DNA from: Ananas comosus | Lineage: Eukaryota; Streptophyta; Magnoliopsida; Poales; Bromeliaceae | Length of the DNA stretch: 64,000 nt | Assembly (NCBI RefSeq): GCF_001540865.1 | Contig: NC_033628.1 | Location: 12,719,267-12,783,266 of the forward strand | Reading direction: 5' to 3' | Part shown: positions 1 through 12,090 of the stretch, piece after piece | Numbering within the stretch: the first letter of the stretch is position 1 | How the letters are laid out: each line of letters opens with the position of its first letter | Made by a program: the position numbers and the translations under genes | The notes under the pieces: model-generated | What the model was told of the DNA's origin: nothing | The model's database searches: none | The model's input: only the letters and a program-made list of their open reading frames with translations

Positions 1-918
1 TTTTCTTATTTGCTTGGAAACACAATAATAAGTTCTTGTTGTCATTCGTTGCTTGAGAAGCAACATTTGATTTCATTTCTATTTATATCTGGACAAAGGA
101 TTTTGATTTAATGTGAGCATTTATTCTTGCACATGCCTATAATTGCTAAATATGGTTCCAAAACAATATCGTGCATTCATTTGTTCACTATGGTTTATTT
201 CAACTGTCCTCAATCCAACTGTGTCTGCGTACTATTTTTTTTTTCTCTATTTGTTTGGAATATTTGTCATCTTACCAATGGCTAGTGTCTGAGGTGAAAC
301 AAACATTATGAGGCTTAGACGTAATTTAGAAATTTTTCTATGCTTTCCGTATGAAGTTCCTGTAACAGCATCTCTCATAGGAGGCATATTCCATGTTGAC
401 CTATGTATGTCCTTGTTGGCATGATATTTGTTGTCTGTCCAATACTTTTCGTTAGCTTCTGTTAGAATCTTCTGCAGGCTGAGATGGCGTTTCCGTTTCC
501 TTTCTATGTTGATAGTGCATGCCTCTGGAATTTTTAATCCTTAAGGCACTTTTTCCAACCAGTGACATTTTACATCATAGAATTTGAGAACTGAGACGGC
601 GGTTCCGTTTCCTTTCTATTTTGATAGTGCATGCCTCTGGAATTTTTAATTCTTAAGGCATTTGTTGCAACTGATGACATTTTACATCATAGGATTTGAG
701 AACTGAGTAACCTATAATTTATTTTTATTATACAAAGTATGATCCATTGGAGGTCAAGAAACTTAACAATTCAAACCCTTTTTTTCTTTTTTCTTTTTCT
801 TTTTTTTTTCATACCAAAGCCGCTTAAAGTAAGAGCTGTTGTCATGATGCAATTAATTTTCTAAGATGTTCATTATCCTTCAAGCATCCATCAAACTGTT
901 TTTCACTGGTCACCCCAG
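1..918 (+). other. UPF1 intron (upstream exons outside the window)
   Basis: AT-rich, T-rich sequence with no coding exon that I can recognise. The first exon of the helicase gene begins at 919 after a CAG acceptor and opens in the middle of the CH (Cys/His) zinc domain, so this stretch is the 3' part of a long intron of the same gene. It contains a diverged tandem duplication at about 484-705, listed separately, and a T-rich tract at about 778-808. Confidence 0.75.
484..705. repeat. Diverged tandem duplication, two units of about 110 bp
   Basis: Two adjacent units start with GAGA(T/C)GGCG and share the blocks GATAGTGCATGCCTCTGGAA and GACATTTTACATCATAG. They differ by scattered substitutions, so the duplication is old. 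It lies within a UPF1 intron and has no coding role. Confidence 0.85.
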
Positions 919-3900
919 GTTAGAGCGAAACATAAGGAGGTTTGCCTACACAAAGACAGTCCATTAGGAGAAACAATCCTTGAGTGCTACAATTGTGGCT
1001 GTCGCAATGTCTTCCTTCTTGGATTCATCTCGGCGAAAACAGAGAGTGTCGTTGTTCTCCTCTGCCGAGAACCATGCCTGAGTGTGAACGCATTGAAGGA
1101 CATGAACTGGGATCTCAGCCAATGGTGTCCACTCATTGATGATAGGTGCTTCCTGCAATGGCTCGTCAAGGTAGTTTATTTGATATATTTGTTTTGTTCG
1201 TCTTTAGTTCGTAAATTCTCAAAATGAAATCCGCCACCCCCCCTTAGGTCCCTTCAGAACAGGAACAGCTGAGAGCTCGGCAAATTAGTGCTCAACAAAT
1301 TAACAAATTGGAAGAGCTTTGGAAGACAAACCCTGATGCGTCTCTTGAAGACCTTGAAAAGCCCGGAGTGGATGATGAGCCTCAGCCAGTAGTTCTGAAA
1401 TATGAGGATGCTTATCAGGTTTTAAACTTCCCGTGGCTAGTTGTTATTATTATTATTTTCCAGAAGTCTCCATAAACCTGTGTTACTTTAGCTGGTTTAT
1501 CTTTAAATTTTTAGGAATTTGGTAGTCTCTTTCCGATGAAGATAACTGGTTAATTTTTTCTTTTGGCAGTATCAAAATGTTTTCGCACCACTCATAAAAC
1601 TTGAAGCTGATTATGATAAGGTATCTTCTCTCTATTTTCCTTTTTCTTCTTCTTTCTTGAACTTTTCACTGGGCATTCACGGCCACTTATCAGCTCAAAC
1701 TCACAATTTGCAGATGATGAAAGAGTCACAAAGCAAGGATAATGTTACAATACGTTGGGATATTGGTCTTAACAAGAAGCGCGTAGCATATTTTATCTTT
1801 CCAAAGGTTGTGCTTTTAAATAGGAGTATCCAAAAAATGACCTTACTTAGTGTTCTTTTTTTTTCATCTTTGTTCATTTCTGTGCAACTAATATCTATAT
1901 GGATGTGTGGTGTTATAGGAAGACAACGAACTGAGGCTTGTTCCTGGAGATGAGCTGCGGTTGCGATATTCTGGCGATGCTTCTCATCCTGCATGGCAAT
2001 CTGTGGGGCATGTGGTATGGTTGTTCTTTTTATTTTTCATTGTTTACAAGTCTTTTCGGGAAGGTCATGTGCTCATATGTTACGTTCGTATAAATGCAAG
2101 TAGTTTGTTAATTTTAAAATACACTTCATTTTGTCATATTATTTGTTTCTTGGACATAACAAATATATATTTTTCCCTTCAGATTAAGCTTACTGCTCAA
2201 GAGGAGGTTGCACTTGAGCTTCGCGCTAGTCAGGTATTACTTTGGATATGCACTTTAGTTCTTGGCAGCACTCATCGCTTTACTTGTAGTTCTTGGCAGC
2301 ACTCATCGCTTTACTTGTAGGGTAGCATGTGCACGTTTTAATTATATTTTCATTTTCAGGGAGTTCCAGTTGATGTAACCCATGGCTTTAGTGTAGATTT
2401 TGTTTGGAAGAGTACTAGTTTTGACAGGATGCAAGGGGCGATGAAAACTTTTGCTGTGGATGAAACAAGTGTCAGTGGGTGAGTTTCATTTCTCATGTTT
2501 TTCTGTAGTTTCATTTCAGAATGCAAATTCAGAATTTTCCAAACAGGCAATCGGCCGGCTATGTTGACAGCTGTTTTATGCTGTGTTGTCTACTCAATTT
2601 TTCCTGGCTTATGAGAGGGGCTTCATATTTTGGACTTGCTGACTGTGTTGTATTTGACTATCATTTATGAACAATGATATGTTGCTATGCCAGTGGTAGA
2701 ATTATTAACATGGCCTAACATTATCTGACAATATTATGTGATTGTTGGAGAAAGGTGCAATAAAAGGAAATATATTGGCAGCAGGTGGTGATAAATTTAA
2801 AAGAAGTAATAACATACTCACGAGAAAGAATATTTTAGCAATGAGAGAATTCATGAACAATCATTTCGTGAAAAAGCTATGAATAGCGATTGACTTAGTA
2901 GTGTCGCCACATGCAATGAGAGTCGGTACTCTGTCATGAATTTGGGAAAAGGGTGATCAGCAGGCAGTGGTAATCCTCTCCTCTCTCAAAGCTAAGAACA
3001 AAAAGGTCCAAAAAATTTGGCGAGGATGATGTACCCTCAGTCGTGGTTAATGGAAGGGTTTTCTGATGTTTGTTTTCCTTAAAAGGAGTGCTGAAAAAGC
3101 CTCAAAACTTGGTGGTAAGTCTTGTAAGTCCCAGCACTTTGGAAGAGATTTTGTAAATAGAAGAAGAGAAAATCTAATACCTTTTGGAATTATCAATTGG
3201 TTTTTGACATTTCTGGGCCTCACGTCCTATGTGCATCAGATGCAAATCAGACTTTGAATGGGAGTAAAAAGAGTCTCTCTCTGACTTAGTGGTCCTCTTG
3301 TTTGGTGTTTACAATTGGTTAATTTCTTTGGAACCACATTGGCTTGTCCACTTGTTGTTGGGAGACAATTGAATTTTTCCAAAATAGTTGGTTGGATTAT
3401 TTATACCGACTGCATAACTGGTTATGTGGGCTGTTTTCCTCTTTCCAGATACATATACCATCATCTTTTGGGCCATGAAGTTGAACTTCAAGTGGTTCGT
3501 AATACATTACCTCGCCGCTTTGGTGCCCCTGGCCTTCCTGAACTAAATGCCTCACAGGTATAATTGTTCATCTGAACCCTTTTCTTGAATACCCTATACA
3601 AAATCTTCCATTAGTTAACTTTTTCTGAGAAATGAAATTTCTGGGTGAACCGTCATACTTTGCTTAATCTAATGATAGTGCTTCATACAGCTTAACTCAA
3701 AGAACTGTCTGGGACAAGCTTCAGCTTGGCTATATAAGCCCTTAGCCTTTATCCAAGTCTAAGTTAGGTTTTGTTTTGTTTTCGGTGGGCAGGTTTTTGC
3801 CGTTAAGAGTGTTCTTCAAAAGCCGATTAGTTTAATACAAGGTCCTCCTGGCACAGGGAAAACTGTCACATCGGCTGCAATCGTATACCACATGGCTAAA

Positions 3901-6900
3901 CAAGGTCAAGGGCAGGTAAAGGTTTTGGTCATATAATGTCGACAACCTTAGACAAAGCTATTTTCCATATATCAAGGTTCTTTTTTTCGAATTATAGGTC
4001 CTGGTATGTGCTCCTAGTAATGTTGCCGTGGACCAGCTGTCTGAGAAGATAAGCTCAACTGGGTTAAAGGTAAAAATTGAAGGATTTTTTTTCTTACTTT
4101 TTGATGGCTTCTTTTCACTTCTTCCTGTTATTTTTTTCTTGGGCACTTTGACTGCATTATCTGCTAGACTTTCTACTTGAAATCGGATGTTTTTAAGGGC
4201 CCGTAAGATGTTTTTTTTTAAAATTATGCTGTCGGCTTTTGAAAATCGAGATTTATATTCTATTGTTTTCTTTTCCTTCTTTTTCATTTGCTTTAGTGAC
4301 TAGATATGCTTTATGAGATTCCGATTTAAATTTCTTAATTATACAGGTTGTTAGGCTCTGTGCTAAATCAAGGGAGGCTGTCATGTCTCCTGTTGAGCAT
4401 CTTACTCTTCACTACCAGGTAAGTATATGGTTTTACCCCCTTTGGTAACTTTCACCTATGTTCAGCAGGTGGTTAGTCTTTGTGTATTTCTCTTGCAGGT
4501 CCGACATCTTGATACATCTGAAAAGAGTGAACTACATAAACTACAGCAACTAAAAGATGAACAAGGTTTATCTTAGTTTTTCTTTATGATTTTCTTTGTT
4601 TCATTTTGTTGACTGGTCTGCGAACTATCTTAAAGTGAGTAGAACTACACCATTAGTATGAGACATGAGTAAATACGACAGTACAGTTTGTGGACATAAT
4701 CTCCTTCTCTTCAACACAGTAGTATCTTCTGGGCGGATAGCAATTTAGGCAGTTTTGCGTTGTTTGGATTTAAGAAGTCTACATCATCTAACTTTCTATG
4801 TTTGCATAAAAACTTAAAACACATTTTCTGCTTATTTACAGTTTGGCCCATGTGAAGATGTTGCAAGTCTTATGATCATCCCTTTCATGAGTAAATAACT
4901 GCTATATTTTTTAGGTGAACTGTCAAGCAGCGATGAAAAGAAGTTCAAAGCACTAAAACGGGCCACTGAGAGGGAGATATTACAAAGTGCTGATGTAATT
5001 TGTTGCACCTGTGTTGGTGCTGGGGATCCTCGATTGGCAAACTTTCGGTTCCGCCAGGTAATGGATGTGTAAGCTCTTTGTGCATTTGGAGTTTGCAGAT
5101 ATGCATATTGAAACTGATGCCTGCTATCTGAAGGTTCTTATTGACGAGTCTACTCAGGCAACGGAGCCCGAGTGTCTTATCCCTTTGGTTCTTGGGGTCA
5201 AACAGGTTATTACCGATCTAAATTTGGTCAGTGGTGTTTACTTCCGTGTTCCCATGGTTTCCAATCTAATTTTTAATTCTGTGTCAGGTTGTTCTTGTTG
5301 GTGATCACTGTCAGCTGGGCCCTGTCATTATGTGTAAAAAAGCAGCTCGTGCTGGGTTAGCTCAGTCTCTTTTTGAGCGCCTTGTGCTACTTGGACTTAA
5401 ACCATTCAGGCTGCAGGTGATGGCTGTTCTTCACATTCTAGTTTCTTAATTTAGGATAATTAATTTTCTTGTGATACTAATAGAGTTGCTAGCCATGTTA
5501 ATTGTATAGACTTTTTGGTTGTCTTTTTAATTGTTTCAATGCCACAATTGAGATCGATAAAGTTTTGACATTTAGTAGGAAAGACTAGAATTATGGCTAT
5601 AAAGCTAAAAAGAATAAGATCAGCTTTGTCATTGGTTGTATATCTATTATCTCTGGACTCTGTTATTTTTTTAAATGTAAAAACCTGATAAGAAATTGCT
5701 TAAGACGTCATTTGAGCTTCATCAGTGCTCTTGGATGTTCAAACTGCACTGCACATGTTCACTTACAAATACACATGTTCATTTACAAAAGTTTTAAGCT
5801 TCCAGAAAGTTGTTTGCCATCAATACATTCCTAACATTTATTTCATGCTATATAGGTGGAATTATTTATGCTTGAAATGCATCTACTTCTGTTTTCCAAT
5901 CTACTGGAATTGCTCGTTGATGTTCCTGTGCTGTGCAGGATTTTGTTTAACACGTGTATTCTAAATTACAGGTCCAATATCGAATGCATCCCTCCCTGTC
6001 AGAGTTTCCTTCTAATAGTTTCTATGAGGGTACTCTGCAGAATGGAGTGACAGTTAATGAGAGGCAAACAACTGGAATTGATTTTCCTTGGCCTGTTCCA
6101 AATCGACCAATGTTCTTTTATGTCCAGGTAGCAAAACGTTCTCTTAATGATTATTTTTCTTATGTCTAGTCTAGTAGTTGAAGTATATCTTGTTGGTTTG
6201 AGGTGTATTCTATTCTGTAGATGGGACAAGAGGAGATAAGTGCAAGTGGAACCTCTTATTTAAACAGAACTGAGGCTGCAAATGTTGAGAAGATAGTAAC
6301 AACGTTTTTGAGAAGTGGTGTTATTCCTAGTCAGGTACACCTTATCTCTATGGTTTTTAGACATTCAAATACTTGGGTATTCTTTTAGTGTTGCTCGAGT
6401 CTATTGCCGGACTCATGAATTATGCAGATTGGAGTTATCACACCTTACGAAGGACAGAGAGCATATATAGTGAACTATATGTCAAGGAATGGTTCACTTA
6501 GGCAACAGCTTTACAAGGAAATTGAGGTTGACATCTGATCTTTTCTGCATTTTTTGCCATCACCTTTTGGGCTTTACTTCAATTTCTCTCCCTTGTAGGT
6601 TGCAAGTGTTGATTCATTCCAGGGTAGGGAGAAGGATTACATAATTTTGTCTTGTGTTAGGAGTAATGAACACCAGGTTTGTCAATTTTCAATAATCCCT
6701 GGCAACATTGTGTCTTCTACCAGGATTTTATTATCATTTACAAATATATCTGTGCTTAATTCGGATTTATTAGAAAACTGCCGTTATCATTACAACCGTT
6801 ACTTATTTTTTCAGTCACAAGTTAGCTGTAATATGAAATTATGATGGATATCTGTTTGTTAGTGATCTCTTGGTTATATTTTCTTTTTTCTCCAGATTGG

Positions 6901-9900
6901 TTCTTTTTCTCTAGTTTTGCTAACATTACTTTATATGCAATGTCATTATGGCTTTTAACACTAGACCTTACTTTCTATATTACAGGGTATTGGGTTTCTT
7001 AATGACCCACGTAGGTTGAATGTTGCACTAACAAGAGCTCGGTATGGGATTGTCATCTTAGGTAATCCTAAAGTTCTTAGCAAACAGCCTCTTTGGAATA
7101 GCTTGTTGACACATTACAAGGTACCATTCACTCTCAAGTACTTCGTTTTGTTGATTTTAGGTGTTTATCCAAGTTTGGTACATGCTATATATTCTATTGC
7201 TTTTATTCTTGTAAAAAAATTCATCATGCATTTTGACAATGTACTTCATGGTTGCATGACTTGTGACTGAACTGGCACTTGTGAGTTGTGAGTTGTGAGT
7301 TTTGACTGACTTTGTTGGACTCTAAACAGCTCCTATTGAACTGACCTGCCTCTAACACTATCCATTTATCCAAGTGATTATAAAATATGGTAGATCCAAA
7401 GTGTTTTAGTTATGGTCTGTTGACTTAATGCATACATTGATATTTGAAACAATAAGCTATGTAGCGGAGAAAATGGGATATCAAGAAAATTTATCATTTT
7501 TATGAGCAATTTGGAGTCTTTGACACGGCTTGCTGGGATAGCGTATGTCACTGATTGATTTATGTGTAGGAGCATGAATGCCTTGTTGAAGGACCGCTAA
7601 ACAACTTGAAGCAGAGTATGGTGCAGTTTCAAAAGCCTAAAAAGGTTTGTTATTTAAAAAGAATTGAGTTTGTTACTTAAAAAGAATGAGTTCTTTAGTC
7701 TCTGGTACGGCATTATTTTGTTGATCTAACTTTTATTGATGCCTCCAATTGCTGTTGGTTTTCGGTGAACAGATTTACTATAATAGTAGGCTGTACCTGG
7801 GAGGTGGTCAAGGGCTCGCTAATACAGAGAACTTTGGGGCTGTTGGCTCTTCAGGCCTGAATGCTGATAAGAGAGGTGGACGGGGCAAAGGTATCCACAT
7901 CTTAGGTGTACTTAGTATCTTCAATCCTTTTTATTGGCCTTCACGTTTCAATAAAAACCAATCTGCTTTTACTTTTTGTACAAAACAGGTCATTCTTATG
8001 TGCCATTTGGTCCACCGAATGGTACTCATAAGCCCGGTATGCACCCATCAGGGTATCCCCTACCTCGAGTTCCACTTCCTCCATTTCCTGGAGCTCCTCA
8101 TCCTCAACCCTATGCAATACCAACTCGTGGAGCTGTGCATGGGCCCATTGGAGGGGTACCGCAGGTCCCTCAACCTGGCAATAGAGGTTTTGGGGCTGGT
8201 CGTGGTAGTACCGCTGGCCCTATCGGCGGTCACCTGCCACATCAGCAGAACAGCCAACAAGCTTTGGGTGGTATTGGATCGCCTTTTAACTTCCCTCCCT
8301 TTGAAAACCCAAACAGCCAGCCCTCTGTTGGGGGCCCATTATCTCAAGCTGGGTTGATGACACAGGTTCACTTTTTTGTTTCTTCTTCTTCTTCTGCCTC
8401 CTTCACAATCAACAGATATTCGAATGCCCTCTGAACGTACTTTCATCTTTAGGTACCGGCTCAAGGGCTTAGCCAAGCATTTCGTGATGGATTCTCTATT
8501 GGTGGCATGTCTCAGGTACTGGACTAGTGGAAATAGACGTACAATCTCTTTCACACATTTAGTATGCTGTTCTGTTTAGTTGACTTGAACTTTCCCCCGG
8601 TGATCAGGACTTCTTGGGTGATGACTTTAAAAGCCAAGGATCTCATGTTGCATACAACATGGCAGATTTTTCTACACAGGTGTGTTTGTCTTCATTTTAG
8701 AATTAGATGGTTGGACATGAGGTGGGTGACTCCCTTTTTTATTCTGCTTGTATATTTCTTGATATGAGCACTTCCAATATCTTTTTCAATTCGAACAGGT
8801 TCTATTTCTCAATCTTTCTGACTTACTCCTACGGAACTAAGGTCAAAGAGATTGAAAAAGTCAGTCGTAGTTTGATTCAAACATTTCTTGCTCAACTCAC
8901 CAAATGGAACTAATACAAACTAATGACATGTTAGGCCTTCTCTTTTATTAATCCATGACTTTTTGTGGTGCCTTCAGTTTTGTGTTGATTAGATTCATCA
9001 GAATTGTTAGCTTAATTTAAATCACATTATCTGTGACCCTCAAAAATCTTATCACCCATCACTTAATAATATGTCCGATCTATGATAAAATGTTTGTAGA
9101 GCAATAATCCTGACCTCTGGGTCAATCTGGGTCAACACATTATTATAGCGAATTGTCCTGATCTCTGGATTAATAGATTATTATAAAGAATTATGTAAAA
9201 TGATCAATCTGTCCTCAAATCGTCCATCTACTGATGGCCTCGTTATTAAGAATAAAGGGATAAGGGTTAACTATCATCTGTACTGCTTCTGAGGCAACAA
9301 AAAGCTTCAGCTTGTGCAATTCTCTCTCCAAACGTCATTTAATCAAGGCCGATACTAACTAATTTTACTTTTGCTATGTGATCTGGAATTTACTCTTTCA
9401 GTTAAACTATTGGCGAAGCTTTTGATGCAGCTCTTTTACATGACAAATGAATCGCTTCTCTGTACAGGCCTCGCAAAGTGGGTATGGTGTTGACTATGCC
9501 ACTCAAGGACCTCAAGCTGGATTCCCTGGGAGTTACCTAAACCAAAACATGCAACCTGGATACTCCCATTTGGGCACCAGCACTGATTTTATTTCTCAGG
9601 TTAATTAACTGTTTGAAAATCATACATCTTTCCCTCGTCAGAACACGCTATGTGAAAAACCACCACGAAAGAAAACTAAAGATAGGAAAAGAAAGTTAAA
9701 CTGGCTAACATTGAACTATCTATGTAGGATTACATGGCCCATGGATCACAAGGTCTTTTCACACAAGCTGGAGTGAATGACCCGTTGCAGGATGACGCAT
9801 CGCAGGTCCACTTTGGCATGGGTGCACCTGGCCCTCTTCAGTCACAGGTTTTTCGTCTGTGCTTCTTTTCCCTTTATCCCCTGCTCTCTTCCTTTTCGGT

Positions 9901-10058
9901 GTTAAAAACCCTATCTGTTGGAAATGTTACAGGGACTCATGAACAATCCCCTCTACTCCCAATCATTCGCTCATTATAACACCCAACCCCAAACCCTTCA
10001 GCCACCACCACAACAAAATCAGAGCTCGCCTACTCAGAAACTTCACTACAACGGCTGA
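919..10058 (+). CDS. UPF1: UPF1 RNA helicase (regulator of nonsense transcripts 1), 5' partial
   Basis: ATP-dependent superfamily 1B RNA helicase, the core factor of cytoplasmic nonsense-mediated mRNA decay. I can follow 28 exons, all in frame: about 919-1170, 1248-1418, 1570-1620, 1714-1806, 1920-2013, 2183-2234, 2360-2478, 3450-3558, 3794-3915, then many short ones up to 9728-9848 and 9933-10058 (stop TGA 10056-10058). The first visible exon encodes the second half of the Cys/His UPF2-binding domain ([11 protein letters not shown]). Walker A GPPGTGKT is at 3841-3864, the motif II region [10 protein letters not shown] is near 5140, [10 protein letters not shown] follows near 5300, [12 protein letters not shown] is near 5975, and the motif V/VI region ([20 protein letters not shown]) is at 6610-7045. 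After the helicase core comes a Gly/Pro/Gln-rich C-terminal tail (about 7780-10058) with SQ and TQ dipeptides, as in plant and animal UPF1, where phosphorylated SQ sites recruit SMG5/7-type factors. The N-terminus and first zinc ligands lie before the window. Intron 7 (about 970 bp) is unusually long. Identity is certain; a few exon ends are read by eye. Confidence 0.97.
2250..2320. repeat. Tandem duplication, two units of about 34 bp, in a UPF1 intron
   Basis: The unit beginning TAGTTCTTGGCAGCACTCAT occurs twice in direct succession, apparently identical. It is intronic, between the exons ending at 2234 and starting at 2360. Confidence 0.9.
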
Positions 10059-12090
10059 AACGGTGCAGGTTCATTTTGAAAGTGACGTGGGTGACATCCT
10101 TTGCATGCAGATGTTGTGCCTTTTTGCACTGTTAGCGCAAGATATTGCAGGTTTTGGAGATTGCTTGGCACAATTTGTAGAATGGTATGAATTGCAGGCT
10201 TGGAGAGATTTCAAAGGTGGCAATGGCTATTGACTTTCATGGCAACCTGAGCTTGGGCTTTTTAACCCTCGAAGGAGGCGATCTCGAGGCCTATCTTCTT
10301 TGGATAGAAAGGGCAATGACTATTATCGCCGCTTTGAAAGTAGCCAGCTGGTGATGAATAATTACTGTGAATACATAAGCTGTACTTTGGCGAAGTGAAG
10401 CTGCCAACTATATTCACCTGCATATAGTGCATCATGGCGTCGGCCCAGTTTCTGCAGTGCTACGAGGTGGTCAACCCTTGTGGAATCCTTTCGTAATCCT
10501 TGCTTTGATGGAGATGAAAACTTTTAGCGGTGCCTTTAATAGATTGATGTATAAAAACATAGGTAATTAATTGTAAGAGACTTGAAAGTGCTGCTGCTCC
10601 CTATAATGCAGCTTTTGGAAGCGTGGTTGATTCCTTTTTGTGCGTCATTGTAGCTTGCATGGCTATATCTAATTCTCACAGCTTATGTTTTTATTGATTT
10701 TGATATTTGACCATGATTTTGGACGAATGTTTATTTGCCTTGGCTAAGCTTGTTCATCACCAAGATCAGATTTTCCAGGCGCACGCTTTTTATGTAATTT
10801 TATTTCGTCGGTTGAGTTGAATATATAAGAGGTGATCGTTTGTTATTTAACAACGAGATGACGAGATGTTAACTGAGAGCGGTCATAATTCTTGAGCTTA
10901 TAATAAAATGGCTGCCTACTTGAAAGCTTCTAAGTTTGCCGCGGTAGAAAAGCTGTGTGAAGGCCATCCTAGTGTAGTAAGTAGAATTTTGTGCTCTAAG
11001 TAAACGGTGGTTGCGTTAATATTAATATTAAGCCTCTGTTGGTGTTATTGAGAGTAGTTAGGTCAAAACTTTCAGTACTATTCAAGCAATAATTACTCTA
11101 CCAGTTGGATCAAAGTTTTTTTTTTTTTTTTTCGCTCTTGAAGAAAGGTGGAACAGTTTTTTTCTTTTTTCTTTTTAAATATGGTTTTTTTTTTTTTTTT
11201 TTTCGCTCTTGAAGAAAGGTGGAACAGTTTTTTTCTTTTTTCTTTTTAAATATGGTGGTCGATGATTAACACACAAAACACTTCACTGGTTGTTTGTTTA
11301 CAGTAGACACTTATGAGTGGAAAATTTTAAGTGCTCGATTTTCTCAAAATTTAAAAAACCCCTCAGACATCTCTCTTAGTATGACTTACAAATCGCTCAA
11401 ACCTCTCTTAATATGACATGTACCGTAACTAAATTATGGACGGACTCGCGCAATCTGACATGCGATTTGACGAATATAACTTACCTGTACGTTTGGTAAC
11501 CGACTCTTCAGAGTGGAGGTATTTACTGATCAATCGTGTAGTTTGAGGATCTGAAACCCCTGCAAAGGAGGAGCAGGAATCAAGTGAATGTTTTGGAGGC
11601 AGTAAATTACATCATTGGCACCTATATAAAGAAAAATGGGGTTTGGTTCTGGGACTCAGAAGGGATGGAAATCAAACGTGGCATACCATCAGCCTCGCTG
11701 TCAATTTTTCTAACAAATATAATGGGTAACAAACTTAATTAGCAGCAATAGGACCTTTGAAATAGTTAGTTGTTACCCAAATCCAGGGGACTTTTCGATA
11801 CACACGCATAATTGCTAAAAGCACTTGTCTATCATACCACATTTAATTCCCATCTCTCCACACAACCAAAGTTGATAGTGGGACTACGACTGAAAATGTA
11901 TTAAAAGTTTAATACCATAACGCAACAAATTAAACTTTCTGGGGCTTAAAGTTAAGCCCGTGCAAGAATTTAGGGACTAAGGGTACTGTAATTTACCTTC
12001 CAAAAAGCAGTACCATCTCTTGGAGAAGCTAGCTCTATAGAGCTGGCAGTCTCCCTGTATATTGGATGTCCAGCAAAACAATGCCATACT
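10059..12090. other. UPF1 3' UTR and convergent intergenic region
   Basis: The stretch after the UPF1 stop has no coding exons. The transcript 3' UTR probably runs several hundred bases, with AT-rich candidate polyadenylation sequence near 10550-10570 and again near 10800-10900. A possible 3' UTR intron (GT at 10069, AG near 10197) is discussed in the findings. 11117-11254 is a tandem repeat. The rest is AT-rich and separates the 3' ends of two convergent genes. Confidence 0.6.
11117..11254. repeat. Tandem duplication, two units of about 68 bp
   Basis: A unit made of a long T tract, then CGCTCTTGAAGAAAGGTGGA, a second T/C tract and TTTTTAAATATGGT, occurs twice with only T-tract length differences. 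It could be real or a mis-assembly over the homopolymers. Confidence 0.9.
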
